DNA of 60,782 nucleotides from Comamonadaceae bacterium CG12_big_fil_rev_8_21_14_0_65_59_15 (GCA_002786915.1 PCUV01000082.1:32809-93590), one strand, 5' to 3'; counted from the stretch's first letter, positions 8,338 through 17,575 are shown. Notes: generated by a model not told the origin, from the letters alone. A program made the numbers and translations.

Positions 8338-11300
8338 GAAATAATCTCCGCGTCGCAATTGGCCGCGACCCGCTTGATCCGGGCTACAAGTTCGGGCGTG
8401 ACCTTGACCCGCTCCAGCGCGCCAGCGATCAACTGCCCGACATCACGTGCCTGGCCGTTGACCACGATACGGGTTTTCTCGAATAGCTCGGGCAAATCCT
8501 GATAACAGGTCTTGCAGTCGGTGCATTTGACCTGGTCAGCGATGTCGTAGTTGACCAGCGCTGGCGCCGTAGCCACGGCCGCGCTGCTGGCCGTTGTGTT
8601 GCCAGGGCCGCTGCCGGCGTTGGGCGCTTGCGCCAAGATGGGGATCACCCGGGCACTGCCGACGGGCGCCTTGCTGGCGGCGGCCAGCTCGGACATGGCG
8701 CGCGCAAACGCGTCCAGAGAAGTGTCGCGTTGCGTCACTGAATCCTGGTACTGCGCCTGTAGGCTAGCCATGCCAGTGCGGTGCTCTTCGGTCATTTTCT
8801 GCACATGTTGCCCGGCCAGAAATTGCAGCAATTGCCAGTATTTGCGCCGCTCTTCGACCAGCGAGACGATGGCTTCGGTCAGGGCGATTCGGGTCAGGTG
8901 CTGGTCGGCGTCAGTGGACCAGATAAAGGCCGTCTTGCCAACACGCTCGGCTTGGGACAGTTCCACAAAGTTCTGCACCGGCAGCGCGTTGACAGCGTCG
9001 GCATCGAGCGGGTGAAACTGCTTCTTGAAGCGAATCTCGCCCAGGGCAAAGTGCGCCGGTGTCAGCACGATGGGCAGCAGCTTGAGCTGCCCCGCGTCGT
9101 CCAGATATTCCAGGGTGCTGCTGGCCCAGGTCTGATCTGGCTCCGGGTTGCCATCCAGCGAGAACCAGTCGTGCAGCGTGCTGCCACGGCGCGGGTCGTG
9201 TACAAACACCGGGTTCATGCGGCTTTCGACCGCCAGGCGCGAGCGCTGGTTGGAGGCCGCGTCGCTGATGCCTTGTTCGCCCTGGCAGGGGGTATAGACG
9301 TCGAGCAGCGCCGGGCCCTGACTGTAGGCCAGCGCCTCCAGGGTGTTCTTGAGAAAGTGGCCTTGCAGGGCCGTGCTGGTGGCGCAGACAAATACGTTGG
9401 CGTGGAAGGCGGCGATCAGCGCGAGCTCTTTGCGCGACTCGTGCTTGCCGCTGGCCTGGTGGCCAAAGCGTGCCAGATCGGCGTCTTGCGCGATGAAGCT
9501 CGACGTGCAGGCCTGCCCGCCCGTATTGGAATACGAGCCGGTGTTGAGCACCAGAATTTTGAGTGGTGTGCCGCTCATCAGGATGCGCGAGAGCGCACCA
9601 AAGCCAATGTCGTAGCTGGCGCCGTCGCCCCCGATCGTCAGCACGGTGGGCAGCAGGCCCAGCTCTTTGACGCTGAACTGCTCCCAGGACAGCATGCGTA
9701 GCGCCTGGTCGTGGACGTTGGCATCGTAGGCGTCGGCCAGTTCGAGCTCGGCTAAGCGCAGCGCGCGCACGTCGCCCACGGTTTGCGCGGCGATACCTTC
9801 AAAGATGCCCTTGGCCAGCGGCTGCGCGTCCTGAAACAGGCTATTGACCCAGGGGTCGTTGAACGAGTTGTAGGGGAAGGTTGAGGCATAAACGCTGCTA
9901 CAGCCGGTCGAGTTGGCCACGACTGTTCCGCACGGCCCGTTGCCGCTCGGGCCGCTTTCATAGAGGTAGAGGCGCTTTTGCAGTGTGTTGACGAGCTGGC
10001 CGATGCGCTCGGCGCGGGCGCGGTCGCGTTTGACCACGGCGGCTTGTTTAACGGCCAGGCGCTCGAGCAGGCTGTCGAGCTCGCGGATATGTTCGCGGCG
10101 GCGCTTTTCGGTGATGGCGTGGTTGGTTGACATCACCAGGTGGGTGGCGGTCACCTCGCCGCAGCCACGGCAGGCGCCATGGCCACCGGTGGTGCTGTAG
10201 TAATTGTCGCGGTCCAGGAACAGGCGTTTGATGTCACCACCCGGCTGCGTGGCATCAGCCACAAAGCGCTGTGGCGTATTGGCGGTTTTGCGCATCAGTT
10301 CAAAGCGCGTCTGCAACCCGGCCAGCAGCGCCGCGTCCTGCTCGGTTGACACCAGGGCGCCCGGCCCGCAGACTTCAACGCATTCTAGGCAGCCGGTGCA
10401 TTTCCACGGGTCGATGGTGACCGCATAGAGCCCGCCGCTGCCTGGCTTGGCCTGTTCCATCGCATCAAAAAAGGGCCGGGTGCGAGCCACCGGGTACAGC
10501 GCCAGAATGTCAACCAGCTTGCTCAAGTTGCGCAGCAGCGTGACGTTGTCGGTCTCCAGATGAACTGCGGCCTCGGCCAGCAATTCGTGCAAAGGTCGGG
10601 CCTGTTTGCTCTGCAGGTAGTGCTCGCGCACGCTAGCGGCCAGCGTATGAATCTGTTCACGCATGGCATCACGCTGCGCCGCTGTCAGGTCGATCTGGCC
10701 CATGCCGGTCAGCAGCAACTCGGCAATGTCATGCACGCTGTTTGGGATGGCGCTATCCGGACAAACCAGGGCGCATTGCATGCAGCCGGTACACAGGTCG
10801 GCTTGAAACGTTGGCACGGTGCGTCGAAACAGGCCTTTGTCCTTGTCGCCAGCGCTGCCCGCTGGCATGAACAAGCCGGTGCCAGGCAGCACTGGTGCCT
10901 CAGCGATGCTGCCGTCACGAAAGGGCTGTGACACCATCGCGTCGAAATAGTCGCGGTCAAACAGACCAGAGCAGCCAGAGTTGCCGCTGCTGCGGCAAAT
11001 CGACGCCGAGGCTGACTCGGCGCGAATGGCAATCGGTTCGGGCACGGTCTTGAGCTGGGCGAATGCCGGGGTGTCGTAAGCAATCCGTTGTGTGGCCTCG
11101 ATGCCTTCTTTGATCACCGCCATATTGCCAGCGATCACGGCATGGCCTTTGCCGCCAAACTTTTTGCTGATCTGCTGCTGGACTTTCTTCAACAGGGCAT
11201 CGGCGCTGGCACCGGCGGCGACTTGATCCACGTGGCCCGACACCGCGCCGATAAAGGCGATGCCCATCATGCGCGTGGCCAGCTCGGGCGTGGGCGCGTG

Positions 11301-13337
11301 CTTGCGGGCCACGGCAAAGGCATCGATGATGAAGAAGTTGATTTTTTTCTCAACAAGGGTCTTGCGCGCCTGATCCGGCAACTGGAGCCAGACCTGTTCT
11401 GGTGTGGCGTTCGATTGCAGCACAAAGGTGCCACCCGCAACCAGACCCAGCAAAGGATTGGTGTGGCTGAAGACCTTGTGGTCGGGCGAAATGACAACCT
11501 CGACATCTTCCAGTTCGGCGTTGGTGATTTTGACCGGCTCGGGGCTCAGGGTGATGTAGTAGTTGGTCGGTGAGCCGCTTTTTTCAGAGCCGTATTTGGG
11601 CGCTGATTTCGAGTGCATCGCCAGCACACCGGCCAGGATGTCGGCCAGCAGCTTGCCGGTAGCGATGGTGCCGTAACCACCGATCGAGTGAAAGCGAATC
11701 CGCAGCGCGGCTTTAGGCAGCAGCCGTGGGTTGGCCTCGGTGGCTAGCGCCATCAGCTCGGTTTCGGGGTAGGCGGCCTTGAGCCGCGCTTGCAACTCGG
11801 CCACCTGGGGCGACGCTGTCTTGGAGAAAAACTGCGATCCCAGATAGATCAGCGGTGCCGCGTTGCTGTCTTCCATGTTTTTGAAGGCGGCGATCAGATG
11901 CCGTGGTTGTAGGTCGTGCCCGCCCAGGCCAAAGATGGCGGTGGTCAATTTGGGGCTATTGGCCAGGGCCGGGATGCCCGCATGGCGCAGTTGCAGGGTG
12001 TTCTCGCGCGCTTTGAACAGTGCCTGTGTGACCAGACTGGTCAGCGCGGTTTGATCGGAGCGCTCCAGCACGGTGACGGCTTTCTTGCCTTTGAGCGCAG
12101 CAATCAGTTCGGCTTCAGGGAAAGGTTGCAATAACTTGATCGCAATCAAACCGACTTTCTTGCCCTGACTGCGCAGGTAGCTCACTACCGCTTGCACGTC
12201 GTCAGTCACCGAGCCCAGACCCACCATGACGGTCTTGGCGTCGTCGCACATAAAGGTTTGCACCGGTTCATATTGGCGCCCGGTCAGCGCCGTGTACTCG
12301 CTCATGGCTTGGCGTACCAGCGTCGGCACGGCGCTGGCAAAGTGGGTGCGGTGATCGGCCGCCCCAGCCTGAAAGTCAGACTGGTTCTGCACCGCACCGG
12401 TCAAGCCCGGGTTGTTCACATCGACCAACGCTGGCACCAACTGGCGCGTGCCCTTCTCAAAGGCGTTGAGCCACTGGCGCTGCCACTGCGCGTGCAATTC
12501 TTCGGGCAGCCAAGCGAGTGTTTTGGCAACCAGTTTGCCCGCGCTATCGGCTTCAATCTTGGTGACGTTCTGATCGAGATAACTTTGCAATTTGGTCGAG
12601 TTAGCCTCGGTCAGATCGGCCTGATGCCGTACCAGGTAGCGCTGCAACTGGGCCACGCGGCCTTTGGCACCGTACAGCATCTCTTGTGCCAGCGTGGGTG
12701 CCTTGATGCGTCCGGCCGGGTCGCCCAGGTACTCGGCCAACAAGGCTGGCTCAGGCAGTAGCGCCTCGCACAGCATATGGCTGGTGGCAAAACCGTCCAT
12801 CGCGTTGGCCACCGGGATCAGCGACAGCGCCGCAGTGCGGTAGGCAATGGCGGCCAGGTCGGCCGCCTCCTGCGGGTTGGCGCCAAACAAAATGGTGTAG
12901 CCAGAGGACAGCAGCGCATAAACATCGTCATGGCCGGCCATGACGTTGAGCGAATGTTTGGACACCACCCGCGCGGCGACTTGCAGCACAAAGCCCCCGA
13001 CCTTCTTGCCGACGGTGACGTAATGCGATTCCATGGCGTACAAAATGCCCTGGCTTGACGAAGCGTTCGAAATGAATTGACCGCCCGTGAGCGCGGCGCC
13101 GAGCGCACCGCTTTGCGCTGAATGCTCGCCTTCGGGGCCGAAGAAAAAAGGGTGCTGACCCCAGACGTTGACGCCGCCTTCGGCGCGCGCCGCCTCAAAC
13201 AGTTCAGCGATTTCTGTAGAGGGTGTGATTGGGAAGCCGATAACACCGCCGCAGACATGATTCATGACGTAGGCGACAGCGCCGTTGCCGTGGATCACGT
13301 TGGGGATCCCAGGGTATTTGGGTTGCTTGTTTTTCAT
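8334..13337 (-). CDS. Giant single-chain 2-oxoacid (pyruvate-type):ferredoxin oxidoreductase with C-terminal ferredoxin-like domain
   Basis: 1667 residues, far above the usual roughly 1170-1200 of NifJ-type enzymes. Order: pyrimidine-binding alpha domain with GFPITPSTE at the start; gamma domain (about 545-740, FHSIGGYGTIATGK); two [4Fe-4S] motifs, CTGCMQCALVCP (about 847) and CTGCLECVEVC (about 977), separated by an extra helical stretch; the TPP domain with GHGACRGCGE (about 1050) and GGDGASYDIGFG (about 1232); then a C-terminal extension ending in CTDCKTC (about 1605) plus a late Cys, the pattern of a one-cluster ferredoxin. The reaction expected is 2-oxoacid + CoA to acyl-CoA + CO2 with electrons to Fe-S. 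Pyruvate or 2-oxoglutarate cannot be told apart here. The stop overlaps the next gene by 4 bp. Confidence 0.9.
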   Translation of the reverse strand: MKNKQPKYPGIPNVIHGNGAVAYVMNHVCGGVIGFPITPSTEIAELFEAARAEGGVNVWGQHPFFFGPEGEHSAQSGALGAALTGGQFISNASSSQGILYAMESHYVTVGKKVGGFVLQVAARVVSKHSLNVMAGHDDVYALLSSGYTILFGANPQEAADLAAIAYRTAALSLIPVANAMDGFATSHMLCEALLPEPALLAEYLGDPAGRIKAPTLAQEMLYGAKGRVAQLQRYLVRHQADLTEANSTKLQSYLDQNVTKIEADSAGKLVAKTLAWLPEELHAQWQRQWLNAFEKGTRQLVPALVDVNNPGLTGAVQNQSDFQAGAADHRTHFASAVPTLVRQAMSEYTALTGRQYEPVQTFMCDDAKTVMVGLGSVTDDVQAVVSYLRSQGKKVGLIAIKLLQPFPEAELIAALKGKKAVTVLERSDQTALTSLVTQALFKARENTLQLRHAGIPALANSPKLTTAIFGLGGHDLQPRHLIAAFKNMEDSNAAPLIYLGSQFFSKTASPQVAELQARLKAAYPETELMALATEANPRLLPKAALRIRFHSIGGYGTIATGKLLADILAGVLAMHSKSAPKYGSEKSGSPTNYYITLSPEPVKITNAELEDVEVVISPDHKVFSHTNPLLGLVAGGTFVLQSNATPEQVWLQLPDQARKTLVEKKINFFIIDAFAVARKHAPTPELATRMMGIAFIGAVSGHVDQVAAGASADALLKKVQQQISKKFGGKGHAVIAGNMAVIKEGIEATQRIAYDTPAFAQLKTVPEPIAIRAESASASICRSSGNSGCSGLFDRDYFDAMVSQPFRDGSIAEAPVLPGTGLFMPAGSAGDKDKGLFRRTVPTFQADLCTGCMQCALVCPDSAIPNSVHDIAELLLTGMGQIDLTAAQRDAMREQIHTLAASVREHYLQSKQARPLHELLAEAAVHLETDNVTLLRNLSKLVDILALYPVARTRPFFDAMEQAKPGSGGLYAVTIDPWKCTGCLECVEVCGPGALVSTEQDAALLAGLQTRFELMRKTANTPQRFVADATQPGGDIKRLFLDRDNYYSTTGGHGACRGCGEVTATHLVMSTNHAITEKRRREHIRELDSLLERLAVKQAAVVKRDRARAERIGQLVNTLQKRLYLYESGPSGNGPCGTVVANSTGCSSVYASTFPYNSFNDPWVNSLFQDAQPLAKGIFEGIAAQTVGDVRALRLAELELADAYDANVHDQALRMLSWEQFSVKELGLLPTVLTIGGDGASYDIGFGALSRILMSGTPLKILVLNTGSYSNTGGQACTSSFIAQDADLARFGHQASGKHESRKELALIAAFHANVFVCATSTALQGHFLKNTLEALAYSQGPALLDVYTPCQGEQGISDAASNQRSRLAVESRMNPVFVHDPRRGSTLHDWFSLDGNPEPDQTWASSTLEYLDDAGQLKLLPIVLTPAHFALGEIRFKKQFHPLDADAVNALPVQNFVELSQAERVGKTAFIWSTDADQHLTRIALTEAIVSLVEERRKYWQLLQFLAGQHVQKMTEEHRTGMASLQAQYQDSVTQRDTSLDAFARAMSELAAASKAPVGSARVIPILAQAPNAGSGPGNTTASSAAVATAPALVNYDIADQVKCTDCKTCYQDLPELFEKTRIVVNGQARDVGQLIAGALERVKVTPELVARIKRVAANCDAEIIS

Positions 13338-13739
13338 AAGTGACTGTCCGTGAGTGAAGGGCCAAGGGTGACGCCCGACCCCAAGGCTTTGTGCACGGGT
13401 GGTGCGGCAGGCGTTGCGTCAGGCTTTCACGGCGCGCCCGGAGATAGTCCGGTCAGCAGGCAGGCTGGTGGCTTAACACCGGCCTTGGATGGTCAGACCA
13501 GAAGTTGAGCCTCTGATCCGTTCGTGAAGCTACAGTATAAGAAACATTTCGTTACGGAAAATACCACTGTTCCCCAGTGAAGACGCTGTTTGTCTGCTGC
13601 TGCCATTGAAAAACAAACGGCTTCGACATCATATGTTGCAGAGCCATTTCACATACAGAGAAATTGGCTGGAATAATAGGCGTTGAAGTGCTGCGTTTTG
13701 TTTGATGTCGAATGTGCGCCATGAACTGGGGGCGTCTGA
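13338..13739 (-). promoter_or_regulatory. Leader and promoter region of the 2-oxoacid oxidoreductase operon
   Basis: 402 nt without a gene. On the minus strand a good -10 box TATACT lies at 13540-13535, but the matching -35 is poor, which would suit an activated promoter. The imperfect palindrome TTTCGTTACGGAAA (13548-13561) sits in the spacer and could be an operator. No sigma-54 signature (GG-N10-GC) was found, so the neighbouring AcoR-like protein probably does not drive this operon in the standard way. A pair of perfect 10-bp inverted arms, TTCGACATCA (13622-13631) and TGATGTCGAA (13703-13712), lies upstream of the -10. No terminator for the upstream regulator gene was recognised. Confidence 0.3.
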
Positions 13740-15716
13740 TCAGTATGGGTAGCTGGTTGAACGAAGCCTGCGGTACAGCGTCTGTCGGCTGATGCCCAGG
13801 TGCCGGGCCGCCTGTGACATGTTGCCAGCGCAGTCTTTCAAGGACTGCTGCATGGCCGCTTGCGAAAGCTGCGCCAGGCTTTGCGGTGCATCATGGGCTG
13901 CGGGCGCGCTCAACTTGGTATGAGACTGCTGGGCTGATGCTGGCGTCACGGTCAAGTCTTCCAGCAGATCATCCGACAAATGCGCCCAGTCAATGCACGC
14001 CTCCTGCGGCTCCAGCATGGCGCTGGCGGTGCGCAAGGCGTTGGCGTATTGGCGCAGATTGCCGGGCCAGGCGTGCGCACTCAATCGCGCCAGCAGTTCC
14101 CGCGCCACGTGTACGCTGCGACCCGGATTCAGGTCACTTAGCAAGCGCTGCGTGAGTACCGCAAAATCAGTGCGCTCTCGCAAGGGCGGCAGTTGCACCG
14201 TCAAACCGTTGATGCGGTAATACAAGTCGTTGCGAAAGCGCCCGGCCTCGGCGGCCTGGCGCAGTTGGCAATGGGTGGCACACATCAACGCAAAGTCAAC
14301 GGCCACCGCCGGGCCACCGCCTAGCGGGCTGACCTGGCGCTCTTGCAAAACCCGCAACAGCCGCGCCTGCATGGGCAGCGGCATGTCGCCAATTTCGTCC
14401 AGAAACAGCGTGCCGCCGTGGGCTTCGCGCAGGCGGCCCGGGCTGCCGTCGCGCCGGGCACCGGTAAACGCGCCCGGCGCGTAGCCAAAGAGCTCGGCTT
14501 CAATCAGGTTTTCTGGAACGGCGGCGCAATTGATGGCGACAAACGGTTTGGCGCGGCGCGGCCCGCTGTCATGCACGGCACGCGCAAACAGTTCTTTGCC
14601 AACGCCTGACTCACCCTGGATCAGCAGCGGTATGGGTTTGTCGGCCACGCGACGAGCCTTGTCGGCGGCGCTGCGCCAGCGCGGGTCGCCGGTGTCCAGT
14701 TGGGCCAGCGCGTCGGCCGACTGACCGCTACCCGCGTCGTCCCGCAGCGTCAGTTGCGCGTTGACAGGCGCCAGCGCCTGCCAGCGCAACGCCTCAGTGG
14801 CTGGCTGGACGATGACATACAAGGGCGCGCCGTCGCGTCGGTGCACCAGCAGGGGTTCGCCCGGGCGACGCTGCTGGCGCGCCAGCAGGGTATCGAGAGA
14901 CAGGTCGAGCAGCGACTTGAGTCGCGTCACCCCGAGGTCAGCCAGGGTCAGTTGCAACAGGTCAAGCGCCGCGCGGTTGCAGCCCAGCACCGCGTCATCG
15001 CCCGACACGACGGCAATCGCTTCGGCCACCGTGCCAATGCCTTCGCGCCGGGCGTGCAGGTGCAGGCGAACGTGGCGCGCGCTGGTGGCGCTGATGAGCC
15101 GGTTTTCAATCAGGCGCGCGGCCATGTTAACGAGCCCGAAGGTGTGCGGATGACCGCTGCGGTGATCGCCGGAAATGTCCAGCACACCGATCAATTGGCC
15201 TTTGGCCGAGACGATCGGCGCGGCGGTGCAGGTCAGGAATTCGTTGCGTGCCAGAAAATGTTCGCCTCCGTGGATTTCAACGCAGCACGCCTCGGCCAGC
15301 GCCGTGCCGATGGCGTTGGTGCCGCGCTGGCTTTCATGCCACGACGCGCCAGCCGACAAGGCCACCTGTTGCGCCCGTTGTAAAAAATCCGCCTGCCCCA
15401 GCGTGTGCATGAGCGTGCCGCGCGCATCAGCCAGGACCACCATGCTTTGGCTGTCTTGCACTTGCTCAAACAACACCTCCATCACCGGGCGTGAATGTGT
15501 CAGCAGCTCATGCCCGCTGGCCATGATGCGGTTGAGCTCGGCGGCGTTGGCGTGTTCGGTGTCGGTCAGCCGGGCATCGGGCAGCAAGCCTGCCGCCAGA
15601 CTGCGCCGCCAGGAGCGCGCCACACGCTCGTCCATGCCATGCGCCGGGCAGTCGCCGTATTCCAGCAAATGTTGACGCGCCTGGCTGATCGACAGGGCGG
15701 TGGGTCGGGTACGCAT
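13740..15716 (-). CDS. Sigma-54-dependent activator of the AcoR family (GAF, AAA+, Fis-type HTH)
   Basis: 658 residues from ATG 15716, chosen because GCAGGAG precedes it at good distance; the open frame runs another 79 codons upstream with no family similarity that I recognise. The N-terminal part holds a GAF-type sensor (about 80-230). The central AAA+ domain has Walker A GESGVGKE (about 366), an intact GAFTGA loop (about 413) for sigma-54 contact, and the Walker B region GGTLFLDEIGDMP. The C-terminal HTH (AARHLGISRQTLYRRL) is Fis-like. AcoR relatives control acetoin and aldehyde catabolism. The divergent aldehyde dehydrogenase with its sigma-54-like promoter is the obvious target. The inducer is unknown. 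Confidence 0.93.
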   Translation of the reverse strand: MRTRPTALSISQARQHLLEYGDCPAHGMDERVARSWRRSLAAGLLPDARLTDTEHANAAELNRIMASGHELLTHSRPVMEVLFEQVQDSQSMVVLADARGTLMHTLGQADFLQRAQQVALSAGASWHESQRGTNAIGTALAEACCVEIHGGEHFLARNEFLTCTAAPIVSAKGQLIGVLDISGDHRSGHPHTFGLVNMAARLIENRLISATSARHVRLHLHARREGIGTVAEAIAVVSGDDAVLGCNRAALDLLQLTLADLGVTRLKSLLDLSLDTLLARQQRRPGEPLLVHRRDGAPLYVIVQPATEALRWQALAPVNAQLTLRDDAGSGQSADALAQLDTGDPRWRSAADKARRVADKPIPLLIQGESGVGKELFARAVHDSGPRRAKPFVAINCAAVPENLIEAELFGYAPGAFTGARRDGSPGRLREAHGGTLFLDEIGDMPLPMQARLLRVLQERQVSPLGGGPAVAVDFALMCATHCQLRQAAEAGRFRNDLYYRINGLTVQLPPLRERTDFAVLTQRLLSDLNPGRSVHVARELLARLSAHAWPGNLRQYANALRTASAMLEPQEACIDWAHLSDDLLEDLTVTPASAQQSHTKLSAPAAHDAPQSLAQLSQAAMQQSLKDCAGNMSQAARHLGISRQTLYRRLRSTSYPY

Positions 15717-15786
15717 GAGTCTCCTGCTATGGGATGCGGCAGCGCCAAGGCCGCCGCTTTTTGTATTGCGATGGTAGTCATCAAGA

Positions 15787-15817
15787 CAATCCTTGGCGAT
15801 ATGAAATGGCGTGCATA
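15787..15817. promoter_or_regulatory. Copy 1 of a 31-bp element shared with the tup locus (candidate operator)
   Basis: 29 of 31 positions are identical to 25361-25391. The core is an inverted TATG-N10-CATA (15800-15803 and 15814-15817), with the conserved flank CAATCCTTGGCGA on the left; weaker similarity extends about 15 bp further left. It lies about 70 bp upstream of the activator start and about 200 bp upstream of the aldehyde dehydrogenase. Two near-identical copies in two divergent promoter regions suggest one DNA-binding protein. The ModE/PBP-like regulator at the other locus is the best candidate. Confidence 0.55.
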
Positions 15818-15827
15818 CAGAACACAC

Positions 15828-15858
15828 GGGACAGGTGTTGCAGGATGGGACAGGTGTC
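15828..15858. promoter_or_regulatory. Direct-repeat enhancer site (UAS) for the sigma-54 activator
   Basis: GGGACAGGTGT occurs at 15828 and again at 15847, a 19-bp period that puts both copies on nearly the same helix face. The second copy contains the palindrome GACAGGTGTC. The pair sits about 90-120 bp upstream of the sigma-54-like promoter, the usual distance for an upstream activating sequence. Binding by the adjacent AcoR-type protein is inferred from position only. Confidence 0.5.
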
Positions 15859-15947
15859 ACCGCCTGCACCAACCAGTTACGGCGCGGCTCGGCAGTCATC
15901 CACAAAAAACGGTTTGAAATCAATGCAGTCAACGCCAACCGCCCAGT

Positions 15948-15963
15948 TGGCACGCGTCTTGAT
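15948..15963 (+). promoter_or_regulatory. Sigma-54-like promoter of the aldehyde dehydrogenase gene
   Basis: TGGCACG-N4-TTGAT fits the -24/-12 consensus TGGCACG-N4-TTGCW at all positions of the -24 block. The -12 block has GA instead of the highly conserved GC, so it would be a weakened site. It lies 57 nt before the ATG. The divergent gene encodes a sigma-54 activator with an intact GAFTGA loop, which strengthens the call. Confidence 0.55.
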
Positions 15964-16019
15964 GTTCAACACTGCCCGCAAGGGAAATTCATTCGATTTT
16001 TTTCAAAACAGGAGACCTC

Positions 16020-17540
16020 ATGATCTACGCAGCCCCCGGCCAAGCCGGTGCAAAAATCGCTTACAAAGCCAAATATGACAACTTCATTGGCGGTAAATAT
16101 GTCGCCCCGCTCAAGGGTCAATACTTTGACGTGATCAGCCCGATCAGCGGCCGGGTCTATACCCAAGCCGCACGCTCAGGCGCTGAAGACATCGACCTGG
16201 CACTGGACGCGGCCCACGCCGCAGCGGATGCCTGGGGCAAAACCTCGGTCACCGACCGCTCCAACATCCTGCTCAAGATTGCCGACCGCATCGATGCCAA
16301 CCTGGAACTGCTGGCCTACGCCGAAACCGTTGACAACGGCAAGCCGATCCGCGAAACGTTGGCTGCTGACATTCCGCTGTCCAGCGACCACTTCCGCTAC
16401 TTTGCCGGTTGCATCCGCGCGCAAGAAGGCGCCTTGAGCGACCTGAACGAAACCACGGTGGCCTACCACTATCACGAACCGCTGGGTGTGGTCGGGCAAA
16501 TCATTCCCTGGAACTTTCCGATTTTGATGGCCGCCTGGAAGCTGGCCCCTGCCCTGGCGGCAGGCAACTGCGTGGTGCTCAAACCCGCTGAATCGACCCC
16601 GGTGAGCATTCTGATTTTGATGGAAGTCATTGGCGACCTGCTACCCCCCGGCGTGCTCAACATCGTCAACGGCTATGGCCGCGAAGCCGGCATGCCGCTG
16701 GCCAACAGCAAGCGCATTGCCAAGATTGCCTTCACCGGCTCCACCAGCACCGGTCGGGTCATCGCGCAATCCGCCGCCAACAATCTGATTCCGGCCTCGC
16801 TGGAACTCGGCGGCAAGTCGCCCAACATCTTTTTTGCTGACGTGATGGACAAGGACGACGGTTTTCTGGACAAAGCCATCGAAGGCCTGGTGCTGTTTGC
16901 CTTCAACCAGGGCGAAGTCTGCACCTGCCCGAGCCGCGCATTGATTCAGGAAAGCATTTACGACAAGTTCATGGCACGCGTGCTGCCGCGTGTCAAAGCC
17001 ATCAAGCAGGGCAACCCGCTCGACTCTGAGACCATGCTGGGTGCACAGGCCTCACAAGTTCAGTTGACCAAGATTTTGTCCTACCTGGACATTGGCAAGC
17101 AAGAAGGTGCGCAGGTGCTCACCGGCGGTCACCAAGCCAAGCTGGCCGGTGATCTGGCCGGTGGCTATTACGTGGAGCCCACGCTGCTCAAGGGTCACAA
17201 CAAGATGCGTGTGTTCCAGGAAGAAATTTTTGGCCCCGTGCTGGCTGTCACCACCTTCAAGGACGAAGCGGATGCGTTGGCGCTGGCCAATGACACGCTG
17301 TACGGTCTGGGCGCAGGCGTGTGGAGCCGCAACGGCAACGTGGCCTACCGCATGGGCCGCGCCATCAAGGCCGGACGCGTCTGGACCAACTGCTACCACG
17401 ACTACGCTGCGCACGCGGCCTTTGGCGGCTACAAAGAGTCGGGCATTGGCCGCGAAACGCACAAGATGATGCTGGATCACTACCAGCAAACCAAGAACCT
17501 GCTGGTGAGCTATAGCGAAAGCAAGCTGGGGTTCTTCTGA
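16020..17540 (+). CDS. NAD-dependent aldehyde dehydrogenase (AcoD/ExaC/AldB-type)
   Basis: 506 residues, full length for this branch of the aldehyde dehydrogenase superfamily. The general base Glu262 lies in LELGGKSPN and the catalytic Cys301 in [11 protein letters not shown]; the second cysteine at 303 is typical of the AcoD/AldB group. The cofactor loop FTGSTSTGR is present. It oxidises short-chain aldehydes such as acetaldehyde to acids with NAD and acts in the cytoplasm. The start at 16020 is supported by ACAGGAGACCTC. It is divergent from an AcoR-like activator and is followed by a DUF779 gene, a partner often found behind this type of dehydrogenase. Confidence 0.95.
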   Translation: MIYAAPGQAGAKIAYKAKYDNFIGGKYVAPLKGQYFDVISPISGRVYTQAARSGAEDIDLALDAAHAAADAWGKTSVTDRSNILLKIADRIDANLELLAYAETVDNGKPIRETLAADIPLSSDHFRYFAGCIRAQEGALSDLNETTVAYHYHEPLGVVGQIIPWNFPILMAAWKLAPALAAGNCVVLKPAESTPVSILILMEVIGDLLPPGVLNIVNGYGREAGMPLANSKRIAKIAFTGSTSTGRVIAQSAANNLIPASLELGGKSPNIFFADVMDKDDGFLDKAIEGLVLFAFNQGEVCTCPSRALIQESIYDKFMARVLPRVKAIKQGNPLDSETMLGAQASQVQLTKILSYLDIGKQEGAQVLTGGHQAKLAGDLAGGYYVEPTLLKGHNKMRVFQEEIFGPVLAVTTFKDEADALALANDTLYGLGAGVWSRNGNVAYRMGRAIKAGRVWTNCYHDYAAHAAFGGYKESGIGRETHKMMLDHYQQTKNLLVSYSESKLGFF

Positions 17541-17575
17541 TCGGGCTGACCGGTTAAGCACTGTTTTGCTAAACC

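Larger units (their letters stand above)
15717..16019. promoter_or_regulatory. Divergent control region between the activator and aldehyde dehydrogenase genes
   Basis: 303 nt. From the activator side outward it holds a shared 31-bp element (15787-15817), a pair of GGGACAGGTGT direct repeats (15828-15858), a sigma-54-like promoter (15948-15963) and the ribosome site CAGGAG before ATG 16020. The spacing of repeats to promoter, about 90-120 bp, is what an enhancer-binding protein needs. A 70-codon open frame (GTG 15811 to 16023) also crosses the region and ends on the aldehyde dehydrogenase start. I do not treat it as a gene. Confidence 0.6.

Noticed and set aside
8338..8358. TTG start seven codons upstream for the Nfn-like protein
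   Set aside because: GTG 8337 has a GTGA overlap and GGAG at proper distance; TTG 8358 has neither.
13338..13739. Sigma-54 promoter for the 2-oxoacid oxidoreductase
   Set aside because: No GG-N10-GC pattern on the minus strand in this stretch, despite the neighbouring sigma-54 activator.
15717..15953. 79-residue N-terminal extension of the AcoR-like activator
   Set aside because: It runs through the control region with its repeats, lacks family similarity, and ATG 15716 has a strong ribosome site.
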